Assembly (NCBI GenBank): GCA_905331475.1
Contig: CAJNYU010003647.1
Location: 30,639 to 94,638, forward strand
DNA length: 64,000 nt
From: Rotaria socialis
Lineage: Eukaryota > Rotifera > Eurotatoria > Philodinida > Philodinidae
Reading direction: 5' to 3'
The translations under genes were made by a program, and so were the position numbers. Positions within the stretch are counted from its first letter, which is position 1; each line of letters begins with the position of its first letter. Shown one piece after another: positions 11,015 through 23,169 of this stretch. The notes beneath the pieces are model-generated. The model was not told the DNA's origin and made no database searches. It saw only the letters and a list, made by a program, of their open reading frames with translations.

Positions 11015-14000
11015 GTATATATATATATATTTAAAATGTGCATGACAAAAACAATTTAATGAAATATGATGATCATTATGAGAAATAAGATTTTCTCACG
11101 AACTCGTCATGGAAGTACGTGTTCTGGTATAGATTATTAAGTCTGAATATTGAAATTTGATCTCTTAACAAAGAAATAACTTAGCTCTTCTTATTTCATA
11201 TTATCAAACACTCAAAAAAAGAAAAAGATGATCACATCATTTGGCTTCAATTAAACCCTTCTGGCAACTGCACTACTATTGGCAAGATAATACACAAATA
11301 ATTATGCAATGAAGAAGAAGAAGAAGAAGAAGAAGAATATAAAAAGAAAGCGTTTTATAATTCAAATTCTTTCTTTTTCTTGTTTATGTTATTTTTTGTA
11401 CGTATGACATCCACTATAAAAGTGTGTCTGGTTAATGTTCACTTACCTGCTATGAAATACAATAGTATTTAAAACGATATACATATGCGTATATCTATGT
11501 ATATAGCTCATTTATGACGAGCTTTGGCGAAAGTGGGTCGTCCCTCAAACCAATCCGTCATCTTTCATCATATATGTCAGCACTTCTACAATTTGATGGT
11601 TGATCTCATACATGTCTGCGAAGGTCGGGTTGGTTCGACTGGGAACAGATAACTGCATATCTTTACTATTATCTCTCCTTCGTCTGTTCAACAGGAGCCT
11701 ATAATTTGTGTTTGTGTGAAAGATTGTACTCTTTTATCCTTCATTGTCTTCTCTTCTTCCATCTCTTTCTAGTTCTGCTAACATCATTATCCATTAACTC
11801 TCGGCTGCAGTTCTTCTTGATGAGGCAGAGAGAGAAAGAAAAGATAAAGCAAACTACTGATAGACTCACAATAGTTGTAGTGTTGACCCTGAAGTTGCAG
11901 CTGCTCGGTCAATAATTTTTTATATATTTCTATCTACGATGTTATTCTTTGAGGCCATACCTCCTCAATAAGAGTATCAAGTAGCAAACGGCATTGTTTC
12001 AAGAGGCGAGAAGAAACAAAAAAAAAAAACTATAACGTACCGCGCTCCCAAGACAAATCAATAACAAGAGAGATAATAAAAATGAAAACAATGTTCAATA
12101 CAACAAACAATAGAATAATCTCGACCTTTATTCAAATTATATATACGTATATATATATGTACAAACACGTGAACATTACTACTTGAGACGACGTTTAGTA
12201 TTCATGGACAATAACAGAAAGGAATGACAAATCATAAATGATAAATGACTATTGAAATAGAGAAGGGAAATAAAAATGAATGTCTCGCTCTCGCTTTCTC
12301 TCTCTCTGTCAACGACAATTGACAATCAGACCGAACCAAATGGGATTATGCAATGATTTTTGCTCTCTCTCTCTTTTCTTAAATTTTTTCTACTAATGAA
12401 CAGGTGGCCAAGAACAATGACAAATTAGTCATATATATAACACCTATTCTTTTTTTCATTTTTATTTATTAAGTTCTATTTCGCACTTACACTAAATATA
12501 GAAATCAAATATATACTATGTATTGACCGAGAAGCGACGTAGTGGCACCAACAGTACACAGAGCTGAAAGACATAAAATACGCTTTGCATGATGACACCA
12601 ATGTGTGGAAAAGATCATAGACAGATGAGAAACAGCTTTGATAAATCATTTCAAAGTATTCATGATGAATGGATCATAAAAAAAATAAGTGTCTCGCGAA
12701 TGATTTGAAAAGAAATATAGAAAAATATTTCGAAGGATTCTTAGCTAAATTATCACAGAAGATAATTTATGAGGCTTCTGTTATTTTTAGTATCAATCAT
12801 TTCCCGTTCTTCCGTTTTTGTCATCTTTTTTCTTTTCTCATACAAAACAAGCATGTCCAAGAGAAATTATTATACTTATTTTTCCAGGAGCAGTTTTCTC
12901 ATTGTTTTCATTCTTTTTTTCGATAACTTCATTTATAACGAATCGGCAATATCAATCATTATGTTACCCTCAGGTCTTTTCTTGTCGCAGCTGTGACTAC
13001 TTGTCAATGGTGATCACCATCATTGGCCTTCTTCTTACCTTCTCGACATGTCGTTTGACTTTGTTCATATACGTATATACTGCTGTGATGATTGGGACTG
13101 TTACACTCTCTTTCTTCTCTACTATTTTCATTTCATTACACTTCTCAAAATTGACCATCGCGCAAGAGAGAATAGAGAAACAGAGAGAAAATGAATGATT
13201 GACCGAACGACTAAAGAATGCCAATCAAGTAAAAAAAGATATATATGATGTGGGACTTTCGCTTGCGTGCATAGAAGAATAAAGAGAGAGAGAGCTTATT
13301 TAGACAGACAATGTCGTCTCGCGCGAAATATGATCAATTTTCAAACAACTTCATATATACAGGATAGACGCTTATCTTTATGCATACATAAAAGGTGATG
13401 TTCAGTCATACGATTCAACAGTGGCATCCGTGATTGAGCGCAATTTCTCATTTTTTTTCTTTCTCTATCTTTGTACGGTTGTATCAAATAGATAGACAAC
13501 AAAAAAATGTACTTTGCTTATTCGTCTTTGACTAATACTACTACTTAGTTACTTACTTACTTACTTCGCCAGATCTTTATCTAGTTGCGTGTATTGCATG
13601 AACGCCAGCTGACATCATTCTATGAGTTTTCGGTTGAATGCACCTCTTTTTTTGCGCTTTGTCTATATTAAAAACAGTAGAATAAAAGAGATCAAGTTAA
13701 TCAACAATGCGAAAGTTATTGATTAAAACACCATCATTTCCTGTATTGTGTATGTTGATAACTAACCTTGAGGCAATGTACGAGTATGTGTGAATGTCCA
13801 TCTGGATATTCGTATATGAGAACGAAGAGAGAGAAAGAGAAAGGAAGCTGTTTGTTTCATGCTCATTTTTTTCCCTTTCTTTCTTTTGAAAGTGTGATGT
13901 TATTTAGGCTTCAAATGACCTTTATTCATTGTCTTCACGAATATGAATGCACACATATTTTCAAGTGGTGTTGGGGACAATCAATCGGAAATTGTGCTGT

Positions 14001-16110
14001 GTGATGATCGATGATCTGAGCGTGTGCGTGAGGGCAAGCGAAAGGTGCTTCATTAACACTTTCATATATATATATATATATATATATACATACTTGACAC
14101 GTTTGATATCAAAAAATAATTTGAATAATGGTAAATTTGCATTTAAAACTGGCTAACGATGATGAGAATTACACTGAATAAAACGTCTTTTCTAATTCAA
14201 TAAGTCTGTATACTACTCCGCCTGCATTTGACCAGAACGATGATTAATAAAACGGGACAGAAACAGCAGGGATAATAGACATTCTGGTGACTAAAATAGT
14301 TGACCAGTCCACTCAATAGCGACGACTGATTACAATTATAGTCAATTAGAAAATCGGCTAGTAACGATTAACATTGAAAATATTTCGTTTAGTATCTAAG
14401 TGGAATTGAGTAGAGAAAATAACGACGACGATGAGATTGCCACAGTTTTTTTTTATAGTACACTCGAAACTATCTTGTAAGATAAGATCTAATAGTTATG
14501 GCGCAATCATTATAACTCGTAATTTCCGCTCAACTACTCCTGTTCCCTCAAGCAATTGTACACGACAAAAGGCTGCCATCTAACTAACAAGTGAAAGTCG
14601 AGATATATGAGTTTGCCCATGCACTCATTCTTCTCTCTATTCTTCTGCTATTTAATTCGATTTGCATATTTGTGCCGTACACGTCGACGTCATGTTCTTT
14701 CTCATTCAGATTGATTGAACAAAAAAAAAATCCCAGTAGCCAGTAAGTCAGTCAGTCAGTCATATTCCAGTAACCCAGAAGCATAAGATCAATATTGCTT
14801 TTGTATTACACGTGTGTGATCATTTGTTTGAACTCATACCGATGCTAATTTCCTCTACTTGAAATGACTTATAAGTCAATGAGGTGGTTCATGGCCATTT
14901 CCAATGGCTTACAATAGGTCATAATCATGAGATAATGGTAACAGAGAACAGTCACATATGCGTGTACAGAGTGAAGACGAATAACAATATTACGACAATG
15001 GCGTCGACTGTATGAGTGCAAGCATAGAGAAATGCATTATTCTCGTGAGAGACAAGCTCCGGGTTTGTGTGTTAATGCGATAATCGTGTTGCATGTGTCC
15101 TGTAGAATAAGAAATAGCAACAGCACGATCGATCACTAGACCACCGGAGAAAAAACGAGAATTTGATTAACCGAGAACGAGTGAGGCGAAAGATGGATCG
15201 TTTCAAAGCACGAGTACCTTACTTTGCAACTACTAAATAGATTTAACGATCGATAATCATACAGAAAAATAAATGAATGATAAGCAACGATGTATACTCT
15301 GATTTTATCATAGAAATTCGATAGATCTTAGTGGTTTCTCCTTGAACATATTTTCTCGGATGAAAATATTTCCTATTATTTATTGATTCCATTTTATTAT
15401 TACGAAATAGTCATATTGCACGTCAGAGACACATTCAGTAATATTTATTAGCGTGTCTACATGCACAGAATTCATTTTCTTTTGATTGATGGTAATAGAC
15501 GACGAGAGAGCATAACCAGTTACTAAACCACTTATAGATTGTATAATCTAAAATTGAAATATGTATAAAAAAAAGAATTGAAATCTAATAAGTTCATGAG
15601 CGATTTTTTGATGAATCAGTTATATGCAAATATGACTGAGCAAGAAAATCAAACGTTGAATAAACTTCACACACACACACACACACACGTCTAGTATTGC
15701 TATAGTTCACAATGACAATATTATAGTCTGAACTATGTTAATTAAATAATAATGATTGTCTCCGACATGAATTACGTGCCATCGATCAGACATGATAAAT
15801 GTGGCATTCATCATCATAAGCAAACATCAGATAAACATAGCTATACGTTTCACATATAAAAATGCTAATTATTTACTTTTCTTGTCTAAACGAGAGAGAA
15901 CTTCACTACTTTCGAGTGTACACACGATTCATCTGTTCAAATTCAGTATAGATTAAAACAAAACTGCATTGATTTATAAAATCATATTAGACAGAAGATA
16001 TTTATTTATGAAAATAATTGAACAAAATATATTTATTTATGAAAATAATTGAACAAAATATATTTATTTATGAAAATAATTGAACAAAATATATTTATAA
16101 ACATTGTCAA
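11015..16110. other. Five-kilobase stretch without genes, rich in simple repeats
   Basis: No coding signal that I trust. Microsatellites include GAA at about 11310-11337, TTAC at about 13548-13566, TA at about 14062-14089, CAGT at about 14741-14760 and CA at about 15668-15688, plus several CT/GA runs. Part of this must be the upstream region of the lectin/CUB gene. The open frames at 12669-13198 are T-rich, overlap one another and look like chance. Confidence 0.5.
15998..16098. repeat. 31-bp tandem repeat, three copies plus a partial
   Basis: The unit starting ATATTTATTTATGAAAATAA is repeated exactly at 15998, 16029 and 16060, followed by a truncated fourth copy. It lies just beyond the stop of the glycine-rich peptide gene, so it is probably in its 3' UTR. 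Confidence 0.95.
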
Positions 16111-16356
16111 TTACCATCCGTAGCCATATCCTCCGCCGAAACCTCCTGGAAAGCCTCCATAACCATAACCACTGCCGTAACTTCCACCGAAACCTCCTGG
16201 AACGCCTCCATAACCATAACCACTGCCGTAGCTTCCACCGAAACCTCCTGGAAAACCTCCATATCCATAACCAGCGCCGTAATTTTCACCAAAGTGACCA
16301 TGATGGTGATCGTATCCCCCGAACCCACGAAAGAGATTATCATAACTGAAAACCAT
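16111..16356 (-). CDS. Small glycine/tyrosine-rich repeat peptide
   Basis: A single exon encodes 81 aa. After a head region (MVFSYDNLFRGFGGYDHHHG) the protein is built from about three 17-residue units of the form GYGYGG(F/V)PGGFGGSYGS, matching a 51-bp DNA tandem repeat, and ends GGYGYGW. No clear signal peptide is visible, unlike secreted Gly-rich antimicrobial peptides of nematodes. A consensus TATA box lies about 75 bp upstream of the ATG, suggesting a strongly expressed or inducible gene. Chance open frames in the other strand and frames are shadows of the same repeat. Possible roles are structural, low-complexity RNA-associated or defence; none can be chosen from sequence. Confidence 0.7.
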   Translation of the reverse strand: MVFSYDNLFRGFGGYDHHHGHFGENYGAGYGYGGFPGGFGGSYGSGYGYGGVPGGFGGSYGSGYGYGGFPGGFGGGYGYGW

Positions 16357-16429
16357 CGTTATATTTTGTAGTTGTAGATATGAAACTTGTAATTGTAATG
16401 TGAATGAATGTAAGCATAAAAGTTATCTG

Positions 16430-16439
16430 CCTTATATAG
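16430..16439 (-). promoter_or_regulatory. TATA box of the glycine-rich peptide gene
   Basis: CTATATAAGG read on the minus strand, about 75 bp before the ATG at 16356, leaving room for a start site some 30 bp downstream. Confidence 0.6.
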
Positions 16440-16932
16440 TCCACTATCTCGTGGTCATTTTCTCGATATTATTCATATGTAAATACTACGAATAAAACTT
16501 TGATAATAGAACAATCTATTTATTCATCATGTATGTGGGCATTTGATCATATTCTTTGACGTCATTAGAAGAAACGTTCGAGTACGCTGAATCAACATGT
16601 TCAATCATGCGTGACAAAATGCCCTCATTTTCGTGTAATCGACGTCATCATGCGATATTACAAAAATAATAGCATAGATAATGCTTTTACTGTCTGATTC
16701 AATGAACTTCGTAAAAAGAAAAGATAGTTATTCTATTTTAAATTCATAATAAACAACAATTTTATTATGCTTAATAATATTTCACATAGTTTATAAATAT
16801 ATAAAAAAAAAAGAAACTAATCAATCTGATATCAAATGCACTGATTCTAATATAGCGAGCAAAAAAATAATAATAACAATATGTTTTAAATATTTACAAT
16901 TAATTCAAAATAATCAAGTACATTCTATAAAA
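16440..16932. other. Intergenic, no gene seen
   Basis: AT-rich sequence between the TATA box of the glycine-rich gene and the 3' end of the next minus-strand gene; nothing further recognised. Confidence 0.5.
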
Positions 16933-17904
16933 CTATGATGAATCACATATATCATCGTCAATTTTAAAGCGTCGTAGACGTTTTGATTGTTTCTCAATAC
17001 TGTGACTTCGTTCGCGTCGATTGTTAGTAAATCTTTTACTAGCAAATTTGTTTGATACATCTTCTAATGCTATCAAACGTTGTTCGAGATTTTTATTTGA
17101 TGATAATTCATGTTTTGATTTAAGTCTAGCATTTTCATTTTTTAATATAAATACTTCAGCTTCAAGTTGTTCAATTTTATTTCGAGCTTGATTTGGTTGT
17201 CCTAAAAAAACATCCACAAAATCAATATTAAATATAATTCGACGGAGAAATTTAATTATTTTACCTCGAAGTTGTTTCGCTAAATATTCAATATGTGTAA
17301 GTAGCTTGTAAACAACGGGATCTCGATCAGCTAAAATTGGTTTTGTTGTTAATGGAACTACTACTTGATCCCAACGAGATTTAGGATTTCGTTTTTCCAT
17401 CATTCGTTCGAATACAAGTGGTACACCATCATATATAAACGTGTTCGAAGGCATAAGAATAACTTGATCGACATAATCATAATGCGACAAACAAATCAAT
17501 GCTTGATTTTCGTTGATTATATCAATTTTAATAATATGTAATTGATAATCTCGAAAACAATAGCGCAAAGTTGATTCGGTTAATATACTATTCGAATAAG
17601 TTGATGGTGTTAATTTGATCAGTAAAGTTTGCGAATCAATATACCAATTAGTTTGATCCAAACGACAACGACGTAATCGAACAGTATTTTGATCAATGAC
17701 GCAAGTACGTAAACTAATAAGACGATCAACAATAAGATAACTGACGAAATAAATAATAGCTGAATTTGATTCGGCAAATGTTTCAATCCATTCAACTGGA
17801 CCGTATGATAAGAAAAATGTACGTAAAGCTTCAATAGTTATTTTGTTGATATCTAGATCAAGTACTAATAGTTTACATCGATTGTTATCGATTGATGACG
17901 TCAT
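16933..17904 (-). CDS. RRM-like RNA-binding-type protein with C-terminal coiled coil, unrecognised
   Basis: Two exons: 17904-17265 and 17201-16933. The 63-bp intron (GTAAAATAA..TTTTTTTAG) is in frame and would otherwise be read through; spliced length is about 302 aa. I chose the ATG at 17904 because the protein becomes globular there (MTSSIDNNRCKLLVLDLDIN); the frame is open further upstream. Residues 10-85 look like an RRM fold (KLLVLDLDINKITIEALRTF, then a YFVSY strand), and residues 90-175 like a second, weaker one (TLLIKLTPSTYS, ALICLSHYDYVDQVI). After a linker come a coiled coil (NKIEQLEAEVFILKNENARL) and a basic tail (RRERSHSIEKQSKRLRRFK) that could be a nuclear signal. No ortholog recognised. 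Confidence 0.7.
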   Translation of the reverse strand: MTSSIDNNRCKLLVLDLDINKITIEALRTFFLSYGPVEWIETFAESNSAIIYFVSYLIVDRLISLRTCVIDQNTVRLRRCRLDQTNWYIDSQTLLIKLTPSTYSNSILTESTLRYCFRDYQLHIIKIDIINENQALICLSHYDYVDQVILMPSNTFIYDGVPLVFERMMEKRNPKSRWDQVVVPLTTKPILADRDPVVYKLLTHIEYLAKQLRGKIIKFLRRIIFNIDFVDVFLGQPNQARNKIEQLEAEVFILKNENARLKSKHELSSNKNLEQRLIALEDVSNKFASKRFTNNRRERSHSIEKQSKRLRRFKIDDDICDSS

Positions 17905-20059
17905 TTGAACAACTGCTGAACGAAAGAATAGATTTAATTTTGAAACAGTCGAAGTATAAAAAATCAAGTATTTATAGTAAATTCGGAACGAATGATGAGA
18001 AAGAATAGTTCGCATTTGACTAGTCTTACGTGATTTTATAATGATTACAATATAGAATAAAATAGTCTTCACGGATGATTTCAGATCGGCTGTTCAAAAT
18101 TGACTTTATTTGTAATTAAAAATTTTCACACATGTGTGATAGATGACACTGTATTCCTTAATTCATTTAAAATTTTCAAACTAGCTGGAAGATTTAATTC
18201 GCCTTATTTCGTTCATTGGTATTTGTACGGTGACCACACATGGATCACTGGTCATTTCCAATTATACGCCTTCTAGAAAAAAGTGGGTGTGGGTGTTTGT
18301 CTAAAAATCTATGGCGAATTTTGACATACACGCATATTTATACGATCAAACATATTTGATCAATTTATTGATTTCTCTCGTTCTTTAAAGCCATTCATTG
18401 AATGTATTCTCATATATATTTATTTATCTTTCTCATTAACTTGTTTTTTATCGATTTGATATTTTTGAAACAGTAATTAACAATTATTAGCAATGCTGCA
18501 GAATTGTTTGAGAAAACAAATAAACAAAAACCAGTTGAACAGCAATAACATACATTTTGCTTCATTTGAAACTATAGTATTTCATTGAATTCAAATTTCT
18601 TTGAGTTTCACTTATTTCATTAAAAAAAAGAATAAAAGTAACACACTTGATCAATTAGAGCTTCGACGAACTCGTCTTCACTGTGAAGTAATCCACAGAA
18701 TATGTCTATGGCAAGTCAAAGAAATTTATCTAGAATTCAAACAAACGAAGTTTCTACCACTCAGCGTATATCTAGCGTTCAAAGAAGAGCCTCTAAAATG
18801 AGCGTTGCTTATGGTGTCGGAAGATCTTCAAGAGCTATATGTTAATCCAAGCGACAAAAATATCGGGCGTTGGTTAATAATCCTCACATTTCCCTTTTTT
18901 TAATGCCATTTCAAATTTTATCTCTAACTGGAGTGAACAAGAACCAAAAAAACATCAGAAAATAAAGCAAAACCAACGACGACGACAAAAAAATAATATG
19001 CTTTTATACACTTTTTTAAGCATTCTCTCTCGCTCGCATATCTCATGGCAAACCGATGACGTTTCTTTTATTTCAAATGGGATACGTCTAAAAAATGGAG
19101 ATAGACACGGGAGAGAAAAAACCATCAAAGAATGTGATAGGTAACATTGCAACCGAAAGACAGCATAATTATGCTAACTAAATTTTATGAAATTTTCTTA
19201 TTAAATATATTTCAAAATATCTAAAGCTATTAATCGATTTTCATCCCATTTTTAGTCAAACATATTGAAAAAAACAACATGAGACATTTTATTTAAGAAC
19301 ATTTTTATAACTAAAAGAGTCACCTTCAATATCATTCATTTACATTGTAGCCAATTTTTTCATCTACTCAAAATCATAAGTAACTTTCATTATTCTCCGT
19401 GAGATATTTATATTCGCTATGGAACTGTGTCTCTAAATAACTATCGTCACCTTTAAATAGTTTTTATCAGAGATATTATTTCCACTCTATTTTTTATTGC
19501 ATTACTTTCTTATTTGTTACATTCTTGAATAAATGAAAACAATATTTATCTTAATAACTATTATTTGATATAAAAGTGAGCCATTTTTTTAATATTTTAT
19601 ATTGATTTGTCAATCTAGAAAATTTCGTTTCAATCAACAGAGCGTGAATGAAAACAAAACATAACCAAGATATTTTTAACTAAATGTGTTTATAATTTAG
19701 TAGCTAAATAGATAAATGTTGAACGACAAAACAAATCGTTATTATACATCTTCAAAATTTGCACAAAAAACGTAAATAATATAATTGATTTCAAATCATA
19801 ATTATTATATGGGATGGGAGATCATAATGTTTATAAAAATACATCAGAATCACTAAAGTCACATGTATATGAAGAACAAACAAAATATATCAAATGTCGC
19901 AGAGAAGTAATCATGTTCTTTAAATGAGTATTTCCGCCAACAAAATAGAGCTAGTCACATATATTTCCTTAAGAAATAATGTTTGCTAGCTATGATCAAC
20001 ACTTAATGTGACTATATATTACTGGTAGTTTGTTACACTAGCACAGGATAAAAACATCA

Positions 20060-20430
20060 GCTTCTATATGATGCGTTCGGAGAATATCCCCGGAAACTCG
20101 ATTGAGTGTTAGGGAACCAAATCTAGCAGATATACAGCGTATAGGGGGATCTAGGGGGTACAGAAGTTATAGGAGACTTTTTTCTCTTTCGTCTCTTAAT
20201 TTTATTTAATTATAACTCAATTAAAATCAAGTTTTCTTTCACAGATATTACTGATATCAATATTTATTTTTTGAGCCTTGCTCGTTGTTTATCAATCTCC
20301 TATAACTCCTGTACTCCCTAGACTTCCTAGACCCCCTATATGCTATATATCTGTTATATCTGCTAGGTTTGGTTCCCTAGCACTTAATCGAGTTTCTGGG
20401 GATATTCTCGGAACGCATCTAATCTCAGCT
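20060..20430. repeat. Large inverted repeat (foldback element)
   Basis: A left arm at about 20068-20176 reappears inverted at about 20296-20420. Shared blocks include ATGCGTTC.GAGAATATCCCC, GAAACTCGATT.AGTG.TAGG and GTACAG.AGTTATAGGAGA. The arms differ by scattered substitutions and small indels, and the spacer of roughly 120 bp is AT-rich. It looks like a decayed non-autonomous foldback transposon. Confidence 0.9.
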
Positions 20431-20446
20431 TTCTTTCATTACTTTC

Positions 20447-20480
20447 AAAAATATCTAATACAATAGTATTAGATATTTTT
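20447..20480. repeat. Perfect 15-bp stem hairpin
   Basis: AAAAATATCTAATAC (20447-20461), a 4-nt AATA loop, then its exact complement (20466-20480). It is followed at once by the G-rich GGGTGTGAGCGTGGG tract. Confidence 0.9.
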
Positions 20481-21045
20481 GGGTGTGAGCGTGGGTTCAT
20501 ACTTCTGACTGGCGGTGATTCAGACATTCACACTCTTTTTTCGTCGTTATTATTCTAATACGGATTGTTCGAGTAAAATCTAATGAGAAAAAATCTATTC
20601 ATTCTCTCTAAAGGTAAACGTCCAAAATATGTGTGTATACTTCATTCGAAACAGAAAACTTTATTCTCTCTGAATGAATAAAAGCGATCATCCATGACAA
20701 TAAACGTTTCCGTGAGTCAACATTTCATTACTAGTAATATTTCATTCAAAAGTAAACAATGTACAACAATCCCGTCAATGTAAATGCCAAGTGAAAACGT
20801 TTGAAAAGTAGTGATGGAACAGACGTTTGATTTTACTTAAACATAACCGATCATTCTAATACCAGTCTTGGAATGATTCTCATCAACCTTGATAGAGTTA
20901 ACGATGTTTTTCTTTTTTCAAGCATAATACATTTAGTAAAAATATTCATGTGTTCTATTATATTTAATAAAAATAATTACAGATTTAACTAGCAATGATT
21001 GGATTACAAAAAGACATTAATCATAAACGAAGAAAACGTGTCGAT

Positions 21046-21600
21046 TCATTTTTGCCCAACTACTGGATTTACTTCAATTTGAAATCTGACGCCGAAATCC
21101 ACAATTTCAGCAGTAACACGACACGGATAACCCATATTAGTTAATATTCCTCGTAGTAGCCCATTTGAATATGCTATATATAATGTATGCAATCGATTAT
21201 TACTGTCAATAGGCTTATTCATCGTTGTGAGCGTTTGTTGTAATAAACGAAATCGACCATCATGAATTACGTACACTCCTTGATGATTTGTTCGTAGATT
21301 ATCCACTTGTCTTTTAAATAAACATATCCATAGTTCTTTACAAAGATATTTTACTGTATCTAATTCATCACGATAACGTGCATTTTCTTTTGATAATCTT
21401 TCGCCAAGCGAATAGCCCACTCTGTAACCTTTTCAGCGAAAAACAAAACAGGAAATCACAGCGAGTAAAAGAAAATAATTGTCTTATTTACCTATTTGTG
21501 ATAGATATGCCGATGCTGTTTCTACATCATTTTCGTTTTCATTATTATAATGCTCAACGATCGACATATGAAGATAATCGAAAAGTGTTTCGTCAACCAT
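21046..21600 (-). CDS. TRAPPC6B: TRAPP complex subunit 6 (TRAPPC6/Trs33)
   Basis: Two exons, 21600-21492 and 21428-21046, encode 163 aa with a 63-bp intron. The Bet3/Trs33 fold signatures are clear: GYRVGYSLGERLSKENARYR, DTVKYLCKELWICLFKRQ, then the diagnostic DNLRTNHQGVYVI, FRLL and the terminal VTAEI..FGVRFQIEV. The vertebrate protein is 158 aa. It is a core subunit of TRAPP complexes that tether vesicles and activate Rab1 at the Golgi. The ATG directly follows a CTTTAG acceptor-like sequence, and the stop of BUB3 lies 112 bp upstream, so it appears to be the last gene of a four-gene minus-strand cluster. Nothing looks broken. Whether it is closer to 6A or 6B cannot be settled by eye. Confidence 0.93.
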
Positions 21601-21606
21601 CTAAAG
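21601..21606 (-). promoter_or_regulatory. Candidate trans-splice acceptor before TRAPPC6B
   Basis: On the minus strand CTTTAG abuts the ATG with no spacing, preceded by a T-rich tract (ATTATTCTTTAG). No upstream exon is needed for the protein, so this may be a spliced-leader acceptor or a cis acceptor of a 5' UTR intron. Confidence 0.45.
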
Positions 21607-21712
21607 AATAATATATTCACAATTCTTTGTTTTTTTTTCCTAACAATATCAACAACAAGACACAGAACAACAAAAGAAAAACAAAAAAGAAGATTATCTA
21701 TTTTTGTATTTT

Positions 21713-23069
21713 TCATTTAGGTTTTGTTTCTAAATCAGAAACACGTCGAATAAATATTATATTTTTCGAAACATCACTCGGTGCCAATTGTAGATCAGCA
21801 CCATATTCATAGTTATATGACGATGCAATAGCAAGCATATTTCCTTCGGATGAAAATGCCAAACTTGTTATACCAGCTGGATACCTAAAACAACATCGAA
21901 GAAGAAAAGAACGCTCGGTTTTCGAAAATTCAATGAAAAAAAAGAGTTTTACTGATGGAATTGACATAAACGTTTTTTATTTGCTCCATCCCACATATTC
22001 ACATATGCATCGGAACCACCAGTTGCAAATGTTCCATATTGTTTATGAAAAGCAATAGCATTGACAGGAAAGATATTTTCAATTCCGTTGTCTTTTGAAC
22101 GATGACATTTAAATGCATATTTTTTCTTTTGAACTTCAGGATTTGGATCAAAAAATTCTACAGCAACTCGGCCTACATCGAAAAAACTCTTGGTTTTTTA
22201 ATCGAAAAAAGAAGTTTGTGTCAAATGAAAACCTTCAATTGAACTAAGAACATATCCTTGTTTATTTGGAAAGCACCGAATACAACGTGTTTGATATTTT
22301 AAATTTGATTCTCGATTTTCGAGTGGACTTTGACTATTGATTTTACGTAAATCCCAAATGGATATTTTACGTTGTGCTGTTCCAACAACAAGTATTTCAC
22401 CTACACTATCTAATGTATAGATCTATGGAGAAAAAAGATAGTATCTGGAGAAAAAAAATTCACGAAATATATATATATACTTTATCAGGCAGTGAACAAG
22501 AACCAAGACAATTGGGTGCACGTGAATCCCAAAATTTAACAGTTGAATCCCATGAGCCAGTTATGACGAAATTGAATTCAGGTGAATAATGTACACTGCG
22601 TATCGCATTATCATGATGTCCCATTATAGTTTCTGGAAAAATTGAGATTTTTCTTTAGCTAATTAATAAACATAATTCATAGCTACCTTTTTGAGCATTG
22701 AAATCATACGTTTTTAAAATACGATCTAAACCACCGCTAAATGTTCTTGATGAATCCTAAGCAAACATTTGCATAGAAATATTTATCTTCGAACTTGTAA
22801 AATCATACCGCAAAACAACAATCTAGTACAGGACCAGCATGTTTGTACATTTGACGAAATGTATGTTGATTAACATCATATAAACTAAACAAAAATAATT
22901 TCAGTACAACAGTTTCCCATCCGGATATCAAATTTAGTAAATTTCAATTTATTTACCGAACACCACAATCCCATGACGAAGCGATTAAAAATTGACTTTG
23001 ATTATTAGGAGAAAAATGAACAGCAGTTATTCCATCTGTTGGAGAATTTAAAAGATGATGTTCAGTCAT
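21713..23069 (-). CDS. BUB3: Mitotic checkpoint protein BUB3
   Basis: Seven exons: 23069-22957, 22884-22809, 22756-22687, 22632-22481, 22422-22233, 22172-21953, 21884-21713. Together 993 nt encode 330 aa (vertebrate BUB3 about 328), with introns of 52-72 bp and consistent phase. It is a WD40 propeller: [42 protein letters not shown], and the near-invariant [29 protein letters not shown] and [13 protein letters not shown]. The end is [17 protein letters not shown]3 binds GLEBS motifs of BUB1/BUBR1 and Mad3 at kinetochores in the spindle checkpoint. It starts 100 bp after the RPIA stop; acceptor-like TTAG and TTTTCAG sequences lie about 9 and 21 bp before the ATG. Confidence 0.97.
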
Positions 23070-23169
23070 TACAAACAGCTAAGATCGTATCTGAAAACTA
23101 AAAAGTTAGCAGAGATTCAAAACCAAAACAAAATGAGCTGAAAGAAAAGAATACAGAAAAAAGAAATCA

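Larger units (their letters stand above)
17905..21045. other. Gene-poor stretch containing a large foldback
   Basis: Apart from the foldback at about 20060-20480 and G-rich tracts near 18281 and 20481 there is no supportable gene. A 66-codon open frame at 18601-18801 has no recognisable content. Confidence 0.5.

Noticed and set aside
12669..13224. Cluster of overlapping 75-126-codon open frames on both strands
   Set aside because: T-rich and Phe/Ser/Leu-rich, mutually overlapping, no splice structure or motifs; typical chance frames in AT-rich DNA.
16104..16349. Long open frames in other frames/strand over the glycine-rich gene (His/Asn/Arg-rich and Val/Met-rich)
   Set aside because: Shadows produced by the 51-bp tandem repeat; only the Gly/Tyr frame has a sensible composition and promoter.
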